This document shows positions 9,292 through 18,877 of a stretch of DNA of 64,000 nucleotides, in pieces. The notes beneath the pieces were generated by a model. That model was not told where the DNA came from. It worked only from the letters and a program-made list of their open reading frames with translations, and ran no database searches. Location of the stretch: positions 3,851,262-3,915,261 of the forward strand of contig NZ_KI421500.1 of the NCBI RefSeq assembly GCF_000473145.1, given 5' to 3'. Positions within the stretch are counted from its first letter, which is position 1, and each line of letters starts with the position of its first letter. A program made the position numbers and the translations under genes. This stretch comes from Leisingera daeponensis DSM 23529 (lineage in GTDB: Bacteria > Pseudomonadota > Alphaproteobacteria > Rhodobacterales > Rhodobacteraceae).

Positions 9292-11814
9292 TCAGATCAC
9301 GGTGTTGATGTCTTCGTCAACGATCAGCGTGGTGCCGTCATCGCCAATGGTGTAGACGTTGTAGGCCTCGCCATCGATGGTCTTGGTGCCCGATTGGGAT
9401 GCGCCAGTGATGGTGAGCGTGTCATCCGACCCGCCATGCACAATCACTGTATCGGAGTTGCCGGACAGCGCGTTGATGTCCGCTTCGGTCAGGGTCAGGT
9501 CGACGCCGTCGGCATGCACCAGGTTCAGCTCGTCAATGTTGAACTGCGACAGGCCCGCGTGGTCCAGCACGGTTGCGTCGGCGCCGTCTTCAAGCACGAC
9601 CATCGTGCCGGAGCTGTTGCCTGCATCATCGACGCGGTTGACCACCAGATGCGAGCCGTCCGGCACATCCGCATCAAAGCTGAACAGGGTCTGCCCTGCG
9701 CCAAGGGCCGTTTCAGAGCCGGTGACGTCAGCGACGCCGCCGCCGCTGGTCAGCTCATGCGCTGTGTCGCCGGTTTCGAAATTCTCGCTGAAGAAGCCGC
9801 TGACACCGGCTCCGGTGCTGATGACGCTGCCGACGCTCGGCGCGTCATACTCAGTGTCGATGCCGAAGGTTTCAGTCAGCGTTTGCGTGTTTCCGGCCGC
9901 GTCGGTGGCGGTGATCTCAGCGGTGGCGGTGATGTCGCCCTGGGGCAGGTCATCCGCGTCAAAGACCGCGCTCCAGTTGCCGTCTGCATCAACGGTTGCA
10001 GCCCGGGTCACGCCGCCGATGGTCACCGCGACGCTGGAACCGGCCTCCACAGTGCCGGTCATGGTAAGGCCCGCGGCACGCTCCGCGACATTCAGCACAT
10101 CGTCTTCGGTCTGGCTGCTGTCTGCGGTGAAGGGCGTCACCTCGGTGTCGATGGTCAGCGTGTCACGGATTGCCGAGGTGTTGCCTGCGGCATCGGTGGC
10201 GGTAACGGTGATGTCCGCCTCATAGCTGCCCTGGGCAATGTCGGAGGCGGCAAAATCCACGCTCCAGTTGCCGTCGGCGTCAACCGTCGCGGTTTCGGTG
10301 GCAGTGCCCAGCTGCACGACGACGGTCGAGCCCGGTTCCACGGTGCCGGTCAGTGTCACCCCGTCGCTGCGCTCGGTGTTGTTGACGACGTTGTCGCCCT
10401 CAATGCTGCCGGCCTCCAGCGTCAGCGGGTCCACCAGCGTGTCCACGCGCAGGTCGGCGGTCGCCGTCGCGGTATTGCCGGCCGCGTCGGTCGAGGTCAC
10501 GCTGACGGTGGTGTCATATTCGCCGGCAGGCAGCGAACCTGCTTCGAACTCCGCGGCCCATTTGCCGTCCGCGTCCACCGTGGCGCTGCGGGTGACGCCC
10601 TCCACAGTGACGCTGACCGTGGCGCCCGGTTCGCCGGTGCCGGTCAGGGTCAGGCCTGCGGTGGCCTCAGCGCTGTTGACCAGATCGTCGCCGCCGGCCT
10701 GGCCGGAATCAATCGCCACCGCGGTAACGGTGTCGACGCGGATGGTGCCGGTGACGCTGTCGGTGTTGCCGAAGCTGTCGGTCGCCGTCACGGTGACTTC
10801 TGAATCGTATTCGCCTGCGACGATCTCCGATGCGGCGAAATCCGCGCTCCAGGTGCCGTCCTCTGCTGCGGTGACGGTGCGGGTGACGCCTTGGAACGTC
10901 ACTTCGACAGTGGCACCCGCTTCGGCGGTGCCGGTCAGGGTGACGCCGTCGGCGGCTTCTGCCGCATTAATCATGTCATCGCCGCCGGCCTGGCCCTCGT
11001 CAAGGGTCACGTCGGTGACCGTGTCGATCACCACGGTGGGGCCGTCCAGGTCAAACTCGGTGCCGTTCGGGTCAACCACATGAACCGTCGACTCGTAGTT
11101 GCCGTCCGGCGGCAGCTCATCGACCGGGAAGGTCACGCCCCAGTTTCCGTCCTCATCGACGGTTGTCGTCTGGGACGAGGTTCCGACGGTAACGGTCACT
11201 TCGGAGCCCGGCGCGCCGGTGCCGGTGATCTCAACTGCTGTGCTGGTGGAACCCGAAACGGGGTAGGTGGCTTCCGGGTCATTCACGGTGGGCACGATGC
11301 CACCGGTTCCGCCGCCTCCGCCGCCGCCTCCGCCGGCAATGGCAGCAGCGCCGACAACGCCTGCTGCGGCCCCTGCGGCCCCCAGGCCGCCGAACAGCGG
11401 CGCGGCCAGCGGCGCGACCACCGGCTCGATCCGGTCGACGTCCAGAAAGACCATCTCGTCGTAGGCGCTCCACTTGCCGGTCAGGTCGAGCGGCTCATAA
11501 GTGGCAAACAGCATGCCGTTGGATTTGTCCTCCAGCACCACCTCGATGAACTGCCCTTCGGAGCTGAGGAACAGGTTCTTGCCGCCGGTGGCATCAAAGG
11601 CGTAGTAGTTTTCCAGCACCAGTTCCTGACCGTTGGCCAGGGTGAGATGCAGATCGCTGCCGCGGCGGGCATAGCTTTCGACGTCGGCCGGGCTGAGATT
11701 CAGCGAGATGTCCTTGGCCGAAGCGGCGTCGATGCGCGCTGGCGTGCCTTCGGAGAAGTTCCCATGCCGTGTGGTGCCCGCCATGTTGCGGGTGATAAAT
11801 GCAACCGTGCTCAT
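9292..11814 (-). CDS. BapA-like adhesin with Ig-like tandem repeats (type I secretion substrate)
   Basis: An 840-aa surface protein. The start is taken at MSTVAFITRN because the upstream 34 codons look non-coding. The first about 150 residues resemble the BapA-prefix domain (it includes GKNLFLSSEGQFIEVVLED). A nine-glycine run at about 156-166 links it to at least five bacterial Ig-like repeats of about 95-100 residues. Each repeat has a DGNW or DGTW/DGKW core, a TATDAAGNT-type strand and an I/RVDT boundary. Acidic, Asp-rich loops suggest calcium binding. The C-terminus (TLIVDEDINTVI) is a plausible uncleaved secretion signal. It heads the type I secretion operon. A role in biofilm or surface attachment is inferred from the family; it is much shorter than typical Bap proteins. 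Confidence 0.85.
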   Translation of the reverse strand: MSTVAFITRNMAGTTRHGNFSEGTPARIDAASAKDISLNLSPADVESYARRGSDLHLTLANGQELVLENYYAFDATGGKNLFLSSEGQFIEVVLEDKSNGMLFATYEPLDLTGKWSAYDEMVFLDVDRIEPVVAPLAAPLFGGLGAAGAAAGVVGAAAIAGGGGGGGGGTGGIVPTVNDPEATYPVSGSTSTAVEITGTGAPGSEVTVTVGTSSQTTTVDEDGNWGVTFPVDELPPDGNYESTVHVVDPNGTEFDLDGPTVVIDTVTDVTLDEGQAGGDDMINAAEAADGVTLTGTAEAGATVEVTFQGVTRTVTAAEDGTWSADFAASEIVAGEYDSEVTVTATDSFGNTDSVTGTIRVDTVTAVAIDSGQAGGDDLVNSAEATAGLTLTGTGEPGATVSVTVEGVTRSATVDADGKWAAEFEAGSLPAGEYDTTVSVTSTDAAGNTATATADLRVDTLVDPLTLEAGSIEGDNVVNNTERSDGVTLTGTVEPGSTVVVQLGTATETATVDADGNWSVDFAASDIAQGSYEADITVTATDAAGNTSAIRDTLTIDTEVTPFTADSSQTEDDVLNVAERAAGLTMTGTVEAGSSVAVTIGGVTRAATVDADGNWSAVFDADDLPQGDITATAEITATDAAGNTQTLTETFGIDTEYDAPSVGSVISTGAGVSGFFSENFETGDTAHELTSGGGVADVTGSETALGAGQTLFSFDADVPDGSHLVVNRVDDAGNSSGTMVVLEDGADATVLDHAGLSQFNIDELNLVHADGVDLTLTEADINALSGNSDTVIVHGGSDDTLTITGASQSGTKTIDGEAYNVYTIGDDGTTLIVDEDINTVI

Positions 11815-12536
11815 TGTTCTACCGCTCAATCTGTACGCTGCGGCGCCGTGAATAAGGCGCGCTTTGCGTGGTTCCGTTGCCTGTAGTTTTGCCCATCGAC
11901 CGTCTTTTGCGGCCATTTTGAGGCCATACTGAGACGATTTTTTGCAGCCTGTCCAGTATCTAGGCGCCGTTGCTGCGGCAAAAAGGGCGGCAACCGTGTC
12001 TTGTCTGCCGCAGATTTTTTAAGGTTTTTCATCCGGCCGGGAGGGCGGGCTGCGCCTTCAGCCGGGCCAGTTCCGGTTGCGGCCCGCCCTTCAGTGCAGG
12101 CATTCTGCCCCGGTTTCCCCCTTTAGGGTGAGCTTGTGCCGCAGCAATCCCCCACGGGCGGAAGCACGTCCGTAAACCCCTGAAATGCCGCGTTGCAGAA
12201 GGGCCGCCGGAAAGTGGCGGTCGCTTTGATGTGATGAAAATTTCCCGCAAAAGATTCTGGCAATTAATTAAAAGTACACCACTTTCAGATAGGAAGAAGT
12301 TCGTAATTGGTGTAAGCTCGAGAGTAAGTAAAGACGACGCCGACAGCCCTGGTGACCGGGCGCAGGCCGCCGCCAAGAGCGGCCAGCCGGACGTATAACG
12401 CCAGCAGCGGCGCCGAGCAGAAATCAGAACTCAACACTGACGCGGACACCTATGCCCACGTGCTGGGCATCCTCTGTCCGCGTGCGAAGGAACGCCAGGA
12501 GGAACGGCGCCAGTTAACCAGGAGGCTTGATCCACG
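11815..12536. other. Divergent promoter region of the adhesin and prkA operons
   Basis: No supported gene lies in this 0.7-kb gap. Its left part is the leader of the adhesin operon. The stretch 12225-12320 is noticeably AT-rich (AATTAATTAAAAGT and similar) and is the likely site of the prkA promoter. I could not identify a clear alternative-sigma motif. An AGGAGG Shine-Dalgarno lies 11 bases before the prkA ATG. Confidence 0.35.
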
Positions 12537-14471
12537 ATGAAAGACATTGCCGAACTTTTTGCAGAGCAGTACGGCGAAACGCGCGAGCAGGAAATGCCGC
12601 TGCAGGAGTATTTGAATGCCTGCCGCGACGATCCAAGCCTGTACGCGAACGTCGCCGAGAGGATGCTGAAGGCAATTGGCGAAGAGGAACTGGTAGACAC
12701 GTCCAAGAACTCGCGTCTCGGGCCGATCTTTCAAAACCGAACGATCAAGCGGTACAGCGCCTTCCACGACTTCTTTGGCATGGAAGACACGATTGAGCGG
12801 ATCGTCGGCTATTTCCGCCACGCCGCGCAAGGCTTGGAAGAGCGAAAGCAGATCCTTTACCTGCTGGGGCCGGTCGGCGGCGGCAAATCCTCGCTGGCGG
12901 AACGCCTGAAGCGTCTGATGGAGGATCAGCCGATCTATGTGCTGAAGGCCGGCAATCAGATCTCGCCGATCTTCGAAAGCCCGCTGGGCCTGTTCGATCC
13001 CGTCCGCATGGGCAAGGTGCTGGAGGAAGAATACGGCATTGCGCAGCACCGTTTGCCGGGGCTGATGTCGCCTTGGGCGGTGCAGCGGCTGGATGAATTT
13101 GACGGCGATATCAACAAATTCTCGGTCGTGCGCCTGCATCCGTCGCGGCTGCGCCGGATTTGTGTCGCCAAGGTGGAGCCGGGCGATGAGAACAACCAGG
13201 ACATCTCCACTTTGGTCGGCAAGGTCGACATTCGCCAGCTGGAGCATTTCAGCCAGGACAATCCGGATGCCTACAGCTTCTCCGGCGGCCTGAACCGCGC
13301 GACGCAGGGCATTCTGGAATTCGTCGAGATGTTCAAGGCGCCGATCAAGATGCTGCACCCGCTGCTGACGGCGACCCAGGAAGGCAACTACATGGGCACC
13401 GAAAGCTTTGGTGCAATCCCGTTCAGCGGCCTGATCCTGGCGCACTCGAACGAGAGCGAATGGCAGTCGTTCAAGAACAACAAGAACAACGAGGCCTTCA
13501 TCGACCGGGTGTCGATCGTCAAGGTGCCGTACTGCCTGCGGGTCTCGGATGAAACCTCGATCTATGAAAAGCTGATCGAAAACAGCGAGCTGCGCAACGC
13601 GCCCTGCGCGCCGGAGACGCTGAAGATCCTCAGCCGCTTCTCGGTGCTGACCCGTCTGAAGCCGCATGAGAACTCCAACCTCTACTCGAAAATGCGCGTC
13701 TATGACGGCGAAAGCCTGAAGGACACCGATCCCAAGGCCAAGACGGTGCAGGAATACCAGGACCGCGCCGGCGTTGATGAAGGCATGAACGGCATCTCCA
13801 CACGCTTTGCCTTCAAGGTGCTGTCCACCACCTTCAACTTCGACACCAACGAGGTGGCGGCGGACCCGGTGCACCTGATGTATGTGCTGGAGCAGATGAT
13901 CAAGCGCGAGCAGTTCCCGCAGGAGACGGAGCAGAAGTATCTTGAGTTCATCAAGACCGAGCTGGCGCCGCGCTATGAGGAGTTCATCGGCAACGAAATC
14001 CAGAAGGCGTACCTCGAAAGCTATACCGAATACGGCCAGAACGTCTTTGACCGCTACATCGCCTATGCCGATGCCTGGATCGAAGAGCAGGACTACAAGG
14101 ATCCGGATACCGGCCAGCTTTACAACCGCGAGGTGCTGGATGCGGAGCTGAGCAAGATCGAGAAGCCGGTCGGCATCGCCAACCCCAAGGACTTCCGCAA
14201 CGAGGTGGTCAAGTTCGCGCTGCGCCACCGTGCCAACACCGGGTCGAACCCGGCCTGGAACTCCTATGAGAAGCTGCGCGATGTGATCGAGAAGCACATG
14301 TTCAGCCAGGTCGAGGAACTGCTGCCGGTGATCTCCTTCGGGTCCAAGAAGGACAGCAAGACCGAAAGCAAGCACCAGGAGTTCGTCGAGCGGATGCGCG
14401 GCCACGGCTACACCGACCGCCAGGTCCGGCGCCTGGTCGAATGGTACATGCGCGTCAACAAGGCGGGCTAA
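12537..14471 (+). CDS. prkA: PrkA/YeaG-type serine protein kinase
   Basis: A 644-aa AAA+-type Ser/Thr protein kinase of the PrkA/YeaG family. The N-terminal AAA module carries a Walker A LGPVGGGKSS (P-loop residues 111-118) and a large central region typical of the family. The C-terminal PrkA domain follows, ending KHQEFVERMRGHGYTDRQVRRLVEWYMR. It is the first gene of a three-gene operon with yeaH and spoVR; the same order in enterobacteria (yeaG-yeaH-ycgB) is part of the general stress and nitrogen-starvation response. Substrates are not known from sequence. The start is supported by a strong AGGAGG. Length and motifs match the family fully. Confidence 0.95.
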   Translation: MKDIAELFAEQYGETREQEMPLQEYLNACRDDPSLYANVAERMLKAIGEEELVDTSKNSRLGPIFQNRTIKRYSAFHDFFGMEDTIERIVGYFRHAAQGLEERKQILYLLGPVGGGKSSLAERLKRLMEDQPIYVLKAGNQISPIFESPLGLFDPVRMGKVLEEEYGIAQHRLPGLMSPWAVQRLDEFDGDINKFSVVRLHPSRLRRICVAKVEPGDENNQDISTLVGKVDIRQLEHFSQDNPDAYSFSGGLNRATQGILEFVEMFKAPIKMLHPLLTATQEGNYMGTESFGAIPFSGLILAHSNESEWQSFKNNKNNEAFIDRVSIVKVPYCLRVSDETSIYEKLIENSELRNAPCAPETLKILSRFSVLTRLKPHENSNLYSKMRVYDGESLKDTDPKAKTVQEYQDRAGVDEGMNGISTRFAFKVLSTTFNFDTNEVAADPVHLMYVLEQMIKREQFPQETEQKYLEFIKTELAPRYEEFIGNEIQKAYLESYTEYGQNVFDRYIAYADAWIEEQDYKDPDTGQLYNREVLDAELSKIEKPVGIANPKDFRNEVVKFALRHRANTGSNPAWNSYEKLRDVIEKHMFSQVEELLPVISFGSKKDSKTESKHQEFVERMRGHGYTDRQVRRLVEWYMRVNKAG

Positions 14472-14489
14472 AGAGGAGCGCTGTGCAAC

Positions 14490-15827
14490 ATGCATCATTT
14501 CATCGACAGGCGCGCCAATCCGAAGGGCAAGAGCCTCGGGAACCGCCAGCGATTCCTGCGGCGGGCCCGGGAGAATATTAAGGAGCGCGTCGACCAGTCG
14601 GTCCGGGGGAAGTCGATCCAAAGCGGAAGCGGTGTCCCGGACGGCGGCGAAAAGGTCACGATCCCGGCACGGGGGCTGAAGGAGCCGCGGTTCTTCCATT
14701 CCTCCAAGGGCGGCCTGCGCCGCCACGTGCTGCCCGGCAACAAGGATTTTGTTGTCGGCGACACCATCAAACGGCCCCAAGGCGGCGCCGGACAGGGCGG
14801 CCGCAAGGCCTCTGAGGAAGGCGATGGCGAGGACGAGTTCTCCTTCACCCTGACTCAGGAGGAATATCTGGAAATCCTGTTCGAAGGGCTGGAACTGCCG
14901 GACCTTGTGGAAAAAGCTACGGTGGAAACCGAGACAATCGGAACCCGCCGCGCCGGCCTGACAACTGCTGGGACGCCCAACAACCTCAACCTGGTGCGCA
15001 CCATGCGCAACTCTCTGGGCCGCCGGATCGCCCTGCAGCGTCCCACCACCAAGTCCCAGCGCGACCTGGAGGAGCAGATCGCCGAACTGGAGGCGCTGGA
15101 CGACCGCACCCCGCCGCAGGAAGACTTCCTGGAGGCACTGCGGAAGAAGCTCGACGGCATCATCCGCAAACGCAAGGTGGTCGGCTATATCGACCCGCTG
15201 GACCTGCGCTACGACACCTTTGTCCCGGAAAAGATCCGCAACTCCCGCGCCGTGGTGTTCTGCCTGATGGATGTCTCCGGCTCCATGCAGGAGCGCGAAA
15301 AGGATCTGGCCAAGCGCTTCTTCCTGCTGCTGCACCTGTTCCTGGAGCGCTGCTATGAGCACACAGAACTCGTCTTTGTGCGCCATACCCACCACGCCCA
15401 GGAAGTGGATGAGGAGACCTTCTTCTATGCCCGCGAAACCGGCGGCACCATTGTCTCCACCGCGCTGGAGAAAATGAAGGAGATCATCGAAGAGCGCTAT
15501 CCGCCGGACGAGTGGAACATCTACGGCGCCCAAGCCTCCGACGGCGAAAACTTCGGCAATGACTCGGCGCGCTGCAAGAAGCTGCTGCTGAATGACCTGC
15601 TGCCGGTCAGCCAGTTCTATGCCTATGTGGAAATCGTCGATGAGGCGGCGGAGATGCTGCTGAACAACCCCGAAGCAGGCGAAGACCTGTGGCAGAACTA
15701 CCGCGAGGTGAAAGCGCAGGCGCAGCATTTCGAGATGCAGCGGGTTTCGCAGCCGGGCCATATCTATCCGATTTTCCGGGAGTTCTTCCTCCCCAAGGTT
15801 AAGGGAGCGCAGTATGCAGGCAGCTGA
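14490..15827 (+). CDS. yeaH: YeaH/YhbH family protein (DUF444, von Willebrand A-like)
   Basis: A 445-aa soluble protein of the DUF444 family. The basic N-terminus (MHHFIDRRANPKGKSLGNRQRF) is diagnostic for the family. The C-terminal half is a von Willebrand factor A-like fold with a MIDAS signature DVSGSMQE beginning at residue 261, so divalent-metal-dependent protein binding is expected. It lies 18 bases after prkA and overlaps spoVR by 14 bases, so the three products very probably act in one stress pathway, presumably with the kinase. No enzymatic activity is established for the family. Confidence 0.93.
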   Translation: MHHFIDRRANPKGKSLGNRQRFLRRARENIKERVDQSVRGKSIQSGSGVPDGGEKVTIPARGLKEPRFFHSSKGGLRRHVLPGNKDFVVGDTIKRPQGGAGQGGRKASEEGDGEDEFSFTLTQEEYLEILFEGLELPDLVEKATVETETIGTRRAGLTTAGTPNNLNLVRTMRNSLGRRIALQRPTTKSQRDLEEQIAELEALDDRTPPQEDFLEALRKKLDGIIRKRKVVGYIDPLDLRYDTFVPEKIRNSRAVVFCLMDVSGSMQEREKDLAKRFFLLLHLFLERCYEHTELVFVRHTHHAQEVDEETFFYARETGGTIVSTALEKMKEIIEERYPPDEWNIYGAQASDGENFGNDSARCKKLLLNDLLPVSQFYAYVEIVDEAAEMLLNNPEAGEDLWQNYREVKAQAQHFEMQRVSQPGHIYPIFREFFLPKVKGAQYAGS

Positions 15828-17328
15828 AACGGCGCGCACGCCGCTGTTCGACGGGCCGGAATGGACCTTCGAGCTGATGGAGAAGGCGCGCGACGCGATC
15901 GAGCAGATTGCGCTCGAAGACCTCGGGCTGGATGTTTATCCCAACCAGATCGAAATCATCTCGGCCGAGCAGATGCTGGATGCCTATTCCTGCGTCGGGC
16001 TGCCGCTGATGTACCAGCACTGGTCCTTCGGCAAGCATTTCGCCCGCGACGAGACGCTGTACCGGACCGGCCGCCAGGGGCTGGCCTATGAGATCGTGAT
16101 CAATTCGAACCCCTGCATCAGCTACAACATGGAAGAAAACACCATGGCGATGCAGACCCTGGTGATGGCGCATGCGGCGTTTGGCCATAACCATTTCTTC
16201 AAGAACAACTACCTGTTTCAGCAATGGACCGATGCCGCGGGCATTCACGACTATCTGGCCTTTGCCAAGAACTACATTGCCGCCTGCGAGCAGCGTTACG
16301 GCCTCAGCGCGGTGGAGGAGGTGCTGGACGCCGCCCATGCGCTGCAATCTCAGGGCGTGTTCCGCTATGGCCGTCCGCCCAAGCCGACCAGCGAGGAGCT
16401 GGTCGCCATGCAGAAGGTGCGCGAGGGCTATGAAAGCAGCCAGAGCGTGCTGGATATCTGGACCGACTCCACCCTGGGCCGGGACAAGCTGGAACAGCCA
16501 GAGGACGCCTCCTTCAGCGCGCGCCGCAAGCAGATGAACCTGCCGCAGGAAAACCTGCTGTATTTCCTGGAGAAGCACAGCCCGAAGCTGGAGCCCTGGC
16601 AGTGCGAGATCCTGCGCATCGTGCGGATGCTGGCGCAGTACCTCTATCCGCAGAAACAGACCAAGGTGATGAACGAAGGCTGCGCGACCTTTGTGCATTA
16701 CTACATCATCAACAAGCTTTATGAGCAGGGCCAGATCACCGAAGGCGCCTTTATGGAGATGCTGCACAGCCACACCAATGTGGTGATGCAGCCGGAGTAC
16801 GACGATCCGCGCTATTCGGGCATCAACCCCTATGCGCTGGGTTTTGCGATGATGCAGGACATCCGCCGGATCTGCCAGAACCCCACCGATGAGGACCGCG
16901 AATGGTTCCCGGATTTTGCCGGCAACCCGGACTGGCGCGGTGTGCTGCGCGATGCCTGGGCGAATTACCGCGACGAAAGCTTCATCCAGCAATTCCTGTC
17001 GCCGAACCTGATCCGCAAGTTCAAGCTGTTCACGCTGACCAATGACGCGGATCTGCCCAATCTGGTTGTCAGTCAGATCCACAACCGGGCCGGCTATAAG
17101 GCGATCCGGCGCGATCTGGCCAAACAGTATGACCTGGCCTATCTGGAACCGGACATTCAGGTGACGGACGCGGACCTGCGCGGCGACCGGGAGCTGAAGC
17201 TGACCCACACCGTGCGCGACGGCATCCACCTGGATGAAGAGGATCAGGAAGAGGTGCTGAAGCACCTGCGCCGGCTTTGGGGGTACGGTGTCAGGCTGGA
17301 TGCGGTGGAAACCGCAAGCGAACACTGA
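15814..17328 (+). CDS. spoVR: SpoVR family protein
   Basis: A 504-aa protein of the SpoVR/YcgB family, named from a Bacillus spore-cortex gene but widespread in non-sporulating bacteria next to prkA and yeaH. The N-terminal PEWTFELMEKARDAIEQIA, the central MNEGCATFVHYYIINKLYE and the C-terminal region after KFKLFTLTNDAD are all family hallmarks, and the length is typical. Translation starts inside the yeaH reading frame behind an AAGGGAG site, which indicates coupling. Biochemical function is unknown; the conserved operon implies a shared stress role with the PrkA kinase. Confidence 0.94.
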   Translation: MQAAETARTPLFDGPEWTFELMEKARDAIEQIALEDLGLDVYPNQIEIISAEQMLDAYSCVGLPLMYQHWSFGKHFARDETLYRTGRQGLAYEIVINSNPCISYNMEENTMAMQTLVMAHAAFGHNHFFKNNYLFQQWTDAAGIHDYLAFAKNYIAACEQRYGLSAVEEVLDAAHALQSQGVFRYGRPPKPTSEELVAMQKVREGYESSQSVLDIWTDSTLGRDKLEQPEDASFSARRKQMNLPQENLLYFLEKHSPKLEPWQCEILRIVRMLAQYLYPQKQTKVMNEGCATFVHYYIINKLYEQGQITEGAFMEMLHSHTNVVMQPEYDDPRYSGINPYALGFAMMQDIRRICQNPTDEDREWFPDFAGNPDWRGVLRDAWANYRDESFIQQFLSPNLIRKFKLFTLTNDADLPNLVVSQIHNRAGYKAIRRDLAKQYDLAYLEPDIQVTDADLRGDRELKLTHTVRDGIHLDEEDQEEVLKHLRRLWGYGVRLDAVETASEH

Positions 17329-17356
17329 TTGTCAGCTGACAACTTTTGCGCGAAAA

Positions 17357-17382
17357 AAACGCAGGCCCCTGGGCCTGCGTTT
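17357..17382. terminator. Bidirectional rho-independent terminator between spoVR and frmA
   Basis: A 12-bp perfect stem (17357-17368 against 17371-17382) is flanked by an A run on the left and TTT followed by a T-rich stretch on the right. It therefore works as an intrinsic terminator on both strands for the two convergent genes. Confidence 0.85.
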
Positions 17383-17408
17383 CATCTGTTTCACATCAAT
17401 CCTGGGGA

Positions 17409-18524
<1,116 letters not shown>

Positions 18525-18815
18525 GTGACTGGTCCTTCGTCCAAATTCTCCGGGGCCGGGCCGCCGCAGGGCGGGACCGGGGTGAATGCGTTGCCAGCAG
18601 CAGCACCGCGGATCTGATTGCCTCAGCGTTACATTTGCAGGCCGGCGCACGCAAGCGCCGCCTCGGCACCCTATCAGTCCCGGCGTGCAGGGCTTTGCCC
18701 CGAATGCGACGGCTGAGCAGCGGTCCGCGCCATCGGTCAAGCACGAAAGAAACTGCGTTTTCCAGCGGCTTGCGCGCAGGCTTCCAGTTTTGGGAAGGAA
18801 TCTTGCCGCAGGGTC

Positions 18816-18848
18816 TTGACCTTCCTCTGACTGGAACCCTCATATGAT
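18816..18848 (+). promoter_or_regulatory. CueR-type promoter of copA-cueR
   Basis: TTGACC (18816-18821) and a CATATGAT -10 region are separated by 19 bases, the over-long spacer typical of MerR-family activated promoters. Inside the spacer is the dyad ACCTTCC-N7-GGAACCC, close to the CueR consensus ACCTTCC-N7-GGAAGGT. Cu(I)-bound CueR is expected to twist this promoter into an active shape. It lies about 30 bases before the copA ATG. Confidence 0.85.
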
Positions 18849-18877
18849 CCAGCATAGGACAAAACCGCAGGTCTCCC

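Noticed and set aside
9214..10803. A 529-codon plus-strand frame opposite the adhesin
   Set aside because: It mirrors the repeated Ig-like domains on the other strand; its apparent repeats come from the adhesin.
12450..15839. A 1129-codon open frame on the minus strand
   Set aside because: It is the antisense shadow of prkA and yeaH, an effect of high-GC codon bias. Both plus-strand genes match known families over their full length.
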